From Helicobacter suis HS1 (GTDB lineage Bacteria > Campylobacterota > Campylobacteria > Campylobacterales > Helicobacteraceae): 64,000 nt of DNA. Positions 60,738 through 64,000 of the stretch are shown here, in pieces. The stretch spans positions 62,001 through 126,000 of the forward strand of contig NZ_AP026769.1 of the NCBI RefSeq assembly GCF_026000295.1, given 5' to 3'. A program made the position numbers and the translations under genes. Position 1 is the stretch's first letter; each line of letters opens with the position of its first letter. The notes under the pieces were generated by a model that made no database searches, was not told where the DNA came from, and saw only the letters and a list, made by a program, of their open reading frames with translations.

Positions 60738-61880
60738 GTTTGCCTTCCAAAAAAGGCACAATGTGAATGCCTCTTTTGCTGAAATGCACCTTACTAAAAT
60801 TTGTCTTTGTTTTTTCTTTGATCCCACCAAAGGGCATAACTATGCCCTCAAAATCGGGATGTTCAATAATTAGTTTCTTATCCCATATGCGCTTTTCCCC
60901 TTGTATGGCCGCCGTTTGTGCTATCCACTCCCTAACCTCCTCAATACTCGGGGCTTTAGTGTAGTAACTCCGCCCTTGTTTATAATTTGGGCTATCCAAA
61001 ACATGGCGCTCTTGTTTCTCATCTAAGCTTAGCAAAGATAGCGCGCTTTTGATTGTGTTAAGAACTCTTTGAGTGAAGGGGTAGGGTTTCTCATTTTGGA
61101 GGCGCTGCGCTAACTTATCAAAATCTAATCGCTCAAGTTTAAAGCCCTCTTTTAAGTCAGGCGCTTCTTTGAAGTGCTCTAAACTGACTAACTCTGTGCC
61201 TTGTATCTCAAGCTCATACCAGCGCCCTAACTTCTGACCCACTAGCTTACGCGTATCTCTATGGGTGGCCATTAATAGTGGATTGTCTAACACTTCTTTA
61301 GCTAAGAAAAAATCAAACAGATCATTAGCGGGGTTAGCCTTGAGTGTTTCAGATTTTAGAGTAATTGGCAAACTATCTAAATTACCAAAACGCAAACTCC
61401 CGCCATTTTGTGAAAGTCGGATCAAAGATTTAAACCGCGCCTTTTTGCTAGCGATATTTTGCAACACGCCTTTAAGTAGGCTAGTAGCTTTTGAATTGCC
61501 CGCATAAGTGGCCAACTTGTTTTTAAAAAAGCTAGCTAAGAACTTGTTGTTATCTCTTTCAAATCCCCCCGCTTGAGTACCGCCCTCTTGTGGGATATTT
61601 TGAGTAACCGCTATTCCTTTGGCCTTGATCTGTCTTTCTGACCACATAGCAATCTCACACCGACAACCCCAATCAAGTGGCGGGGTGTGATTCTGCCAAA
61701 AGGGGTGCTTTCTTGGTAGACAAACATTATCAAAGGCCAAATGCCGCGCGGCGCTATCGTGCCTACTATGAAACACATAATACCAGCCATCGCCATTGCT
61801 ACTGCCCGCAATGGGTGGGGCACTTTCATAGCGCATTAATTTACCGCGCGTGTTGGCATAAATTAAATACGGAAAGCGGT
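60730..61880 (-). CDS. Mu gpF-like phage head morphogenesis protein, 5' truncated
   Basis: The MuF signature is seen in HPFWQNHTPPLDWGCRCEI (residues ~46-64), with ARHLAFDNVCLPRK upstream. The C-terminal part (RIWDKKLIIEHPDFEGIV..FSKRGIHIVPF) may be an added effector-type domain. The frame is open back to about 61880, where prophage sequence stops abruptly next to the Hof gene, so the N-terminal two-thirds is missing. Native donor of the copy at 60191-60301. Confidence 0.7.
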
Positions 61881-62011
61881 TTAATTATGGCATGCACGCA
61901 GCCACTCTTTCTTGGAAAAATAAATCTTGGGATATTAAAACTTTTTTATGGTTTTATCCTAAAAATTATAGCGCCCCGGGAGGTCTCATCCTAACTTTTG
62001 CAAGGCTGGTT

Positions 62012-63382
62012 TTGAAGTTTAAAAATCTTTGGATACTCTTGCTTTCTTTTTCTTGCTTATTAGCTTTTGATTATAAAATTAGTGGCCGTGTTGGCTCGTT
62101 TTCACGCGTAGGGTTTAACAATTCAGCTATCAATTCAAATAAGGGAATCTACCCAACGGGGAGTTATGTTACCACCGTAGGAATGTTACAAATTGATGTT
62201 AATTTATTGCCTAAATCTGTAAGTGCGCATAAACTGAAAGCAGGGATTGGAGGAGAACTAGGCGCTCTGGCTTTTGATTCTACAAAAACCCTTATCAATC
62301 AAAGCGATCCAAGTGCCGGATACCAACCCGCTGGCTGGTATTATATCGGGCGTTGGCAGGGTTATTTATTAAATGCCCCATGGGCTAAGTCCAACTATGG
62401 CAATAGCTTATACGCCCATAACTACATTATTTATAATTCCTATATCAGTTATGCTTACAAAGATATAGCGGGTTGTACTCTGGGGCGTTACCGCAGCCAC
62501 GCGCTTTTTTTAAGCGATCATAATCAAGGGTTTGAGTGCTTTGTAAAAAAGAAAAGTTGGCGTTTGGATTGGTTTAGTAGCTATGGACGGGGCCGTTCTA
62601 CTTTGCAATATATCCGCGACTTTTATACTTTTACATTGCACGCGCAATTTTTGGAAGTTTACTTGGGTTTATGGATTTATATGCTTTTGATTATCACTTT
62701 TCAGGCAATGTGGGTTCATTCTCACGCATTGGTTTTAATAACGCCCCCATCAACTCAGATAAAGGGCTTTATCCAACTGGTAGCTATGTAACCACCATTG
62801 GGGCACTACAAGTAGATGCTAATTTATTACCAAAGTCTATCAGCGCACACAAACTAAGTATAGGGCTTGGTGGAGAAATAGGGGGACTAGCCTATGATTC
62901 AACTAGGGCTTTGATAGATCAGAGTGCGCCTAATTCAGGTTTGCAACCAGCTAACTGGTATGAATTTTGGCAATTCAAACGCGATGTTTGCCCGTTTTGG
63001 TACGCCTATTAACTACGACACCAAAGATCATACACCCTATGATAGCCGTTTGGATAATCTTTATAATGCTAATGCGCTCACTCTAGTAGCGCGGGGGGGA
63101 GGTGCTTATAAAAAGCTTTCTTGGGAAGTGCTAGGCAGGCTTACTTATTCGCCTAAGGCTAATGAACAAGCTTTGGGTTTTACCTGTTTTTATAATGTAA
63201 CTAAAAATATCCGCGTAATGCTACGGCTTAATTATTATGAAGTGTTCACATACCGCGGGTATAAGGTGGGCTATTCTGGAGCCCCTAATTTCAAATTTGC
63301 CCCTACGATTCAGGATCGCAGCTATCTTATGACCTCTATTAGTTATCAATTTGGAGGTTTTACAAAATTTATCAAAAAGTAA
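62012..63382 (+). pseudogene. Hof-family outer-membrane protein, middle overwritten
   Basis: TTG start after AAGG. Signal peptide KFKNLWILLLSFSCLLA, then FDYKISGRVGSFSRVGFNNS and ..PTGSYVTTVGMLQIDVNLL, typical of Helicobacter Hof barrels. Bases 62626-62961 are a copy of the next gene. Native sequence resumes in the same frame at GNSNAMFARFGTPINYDTKD and ends SISYQFGGFTKFIKK. About 456 aa if restored. Confidence 0.75.
62626..62961 (+). repeat. In-place copy of 63407-63742 (offset 781)
   Basis: 336 identical bases from the 5' part of the following Hof gene. The host frame (62012) is in register with the resumption at 62969. Confidence 0.95.
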
Positions 63383-63391
63383 GGATAATCC

Positions 63392-64000
63392 ATGCATAAC
63401 TCTTTGTACTTTTACATTGCACGCGCAATTTTTGGAAGTTTACTTGGGTTTATGGATTTATATGCTTTTGATTATCACTTTTCAGGCAATGTGGGTTCAT
63501 TCTCACGCATTGGTTTTAATAACGCCCCCATCAACTCAGATAAAGGGCTTTATCCAACTGGTAGCTATGTAACCACCATTGGGGCACTACAAGTAGATGC
63601 TAATTTATTACCAAAGTCTATCAGCGCACACAAACTAAGTATAGGGCTTGGTGGAGAAATAGGGGGACTAGCCTATGATTCAACTAGGGCTTTGATAGAT
63701 CAGAGTGCGCCTAATTCAGGTTTGCAACCAGCTAACTGGTATTATATGGGGCGCTGGGAAGGGTATTTAATGAATGCTTCTTGGAAGTCTGTACGCTTTG
63801 AAGATGAATCGCATGCTAAAAATTATATTTTATATAATGCCTATCTGAATTACACCTATAAAGATATTTTTGGAATCATACTAGGCCGCTATATCAGTTC
63901 TGAAGCTTTGTTTTTGCGTGGCTATAATCAAGGCTTTACAGTCTTTTTACATCTGGGTAATTTCAAGCTTACATGGTTTAGCACCTATGGCAGGGGTTTA
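63392..64000 (+). CDS. Hof-family outer-membrane protein, cut by window end
   Basis: ATG 63392 after AAGGA. A hydrophobic leader (YIARAIFGSLLGFMDLYA) precedes FDYHFSGNVGSFSRIGFNNA and ILGRYISSEALFLRGYNQGF. A paralogue of the preceding gene (similar protein, divergent DNA outside the copied block). Runs past base 64000. Confidence 0.8.
   Translation, partial: MHNSLYFYIARAIFGSLLGFMDLYAFDYHFSGNVGSFSRIGFNNAPINSDKGLYPTGSYVTTIGALQVDANLLPKSISAHKLSIGLGGEIGGLAYDSTRALIDQSAPNSGLQPANWYYMGRWEGYLMNASWKSVRFEDESHAKNYILYNAYLNYTYKDIFGIILGRYISSEALFLRGYNQGFTVFLHLGNFKLTWFSTYGRGL

Noticed and set aside
3765-63742. A biological gene-shuffling or diversity-generating system producing short duplications
   Set aside because: No recombinase, reverse transcriptase, repeat or target site accompanies the copies; housekeeping and phage genes are hit alike, and the distance depends on position.
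1-64000. tRNA, rRNA or CRISPR arrays
   Set aside because: None seen: no cloverleaf-like T-arm sequence and no regularly spaced direct repeats apart from the displaced copies.

Overview
The window is a Helicobacter-type epsilonproteobacterial chromosome, probably a gastric non-pylori species. The evidence is gene content and order: ispG-dapD-Sel1; rplI-hslV-hslU-era-csd6; exbB-exbD-tonB; cbpA-hspR; hemL followed by AtpZ/AtpI-like genes; rpmE-rsmI-rlmB; plus Hof-type outer-membrane proteins. I could not fix the species.

Layout. 1-25 kb is mostly core housekeeping: isoprenoid and lysine synthesis, HslUV protease, Era, cell-shape peptidase, TonB energy transduction, tRNA modification, UvrB, PriA, division-associated coiled coils, HIT protein. 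25-36 kb is an accessory and defence stretch: an orphan Mod-like methyltransferase, a LysE exporter, Sel1 proteins, two adjacent DUF262-family genes, Mu-like head-protein remnants, a PBECR/ParB polymorphic-toxin-like protein and a broken methyltransferase. 36-50 kb returns to core genes (hemL, tlyA, valS, ffh, rpmE, rsmI, rlmB, selB). 50-62 kb holds a D12 methyltransferase, a restriction-type gene truncated next to an IS605-like tnpB element, pgi, a large type IIG restriction-modification gene and a Mu-like prophage remnant. 62-64 kb holds two Hof-type outer-membrane protein genes.

The dominant unusual signal is not a gene. At least two dozen segments (about 40-590 bp) are near-identical copies of sequence lying several hundred bases away. 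The copy-to-source distance falls smoothly along the window: 907 near 4 kb, 898 at 8 kb, 884 at 17-20 kb, about 873 at 27-30 kb, 859 at 31.5 kb, 843 at 36 kb, 820 at 43 kb, 796 at 54 kb, 786 at 59 kb, 781 at 63 kb. Most copies replace host sequence without changing its length, so host reading frames resume in register. Some copies still hold source sequence that has itself been overwritten. Genes normally essential (ffh, valS, priA, rplI, rpmE) are broken this way. I infer an assembly or polishing artefact: pieces of a second draft were pasted in at un-lifted coordinates. It is not a biological duplication system. Single-base homopolymer frameshifts support uncorrected sequencing error. Genes marked pseudogene for this reason are probably intact in the organism.

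Remaining biological points of interest: the MuF-PBECR-ParB toxin-like locus, the paired DUF262 genes, the tnpB element beside a truncated restriction gene, and a textbook promoter with an adjacent AT-rich Fur-like site upstream of exbB.
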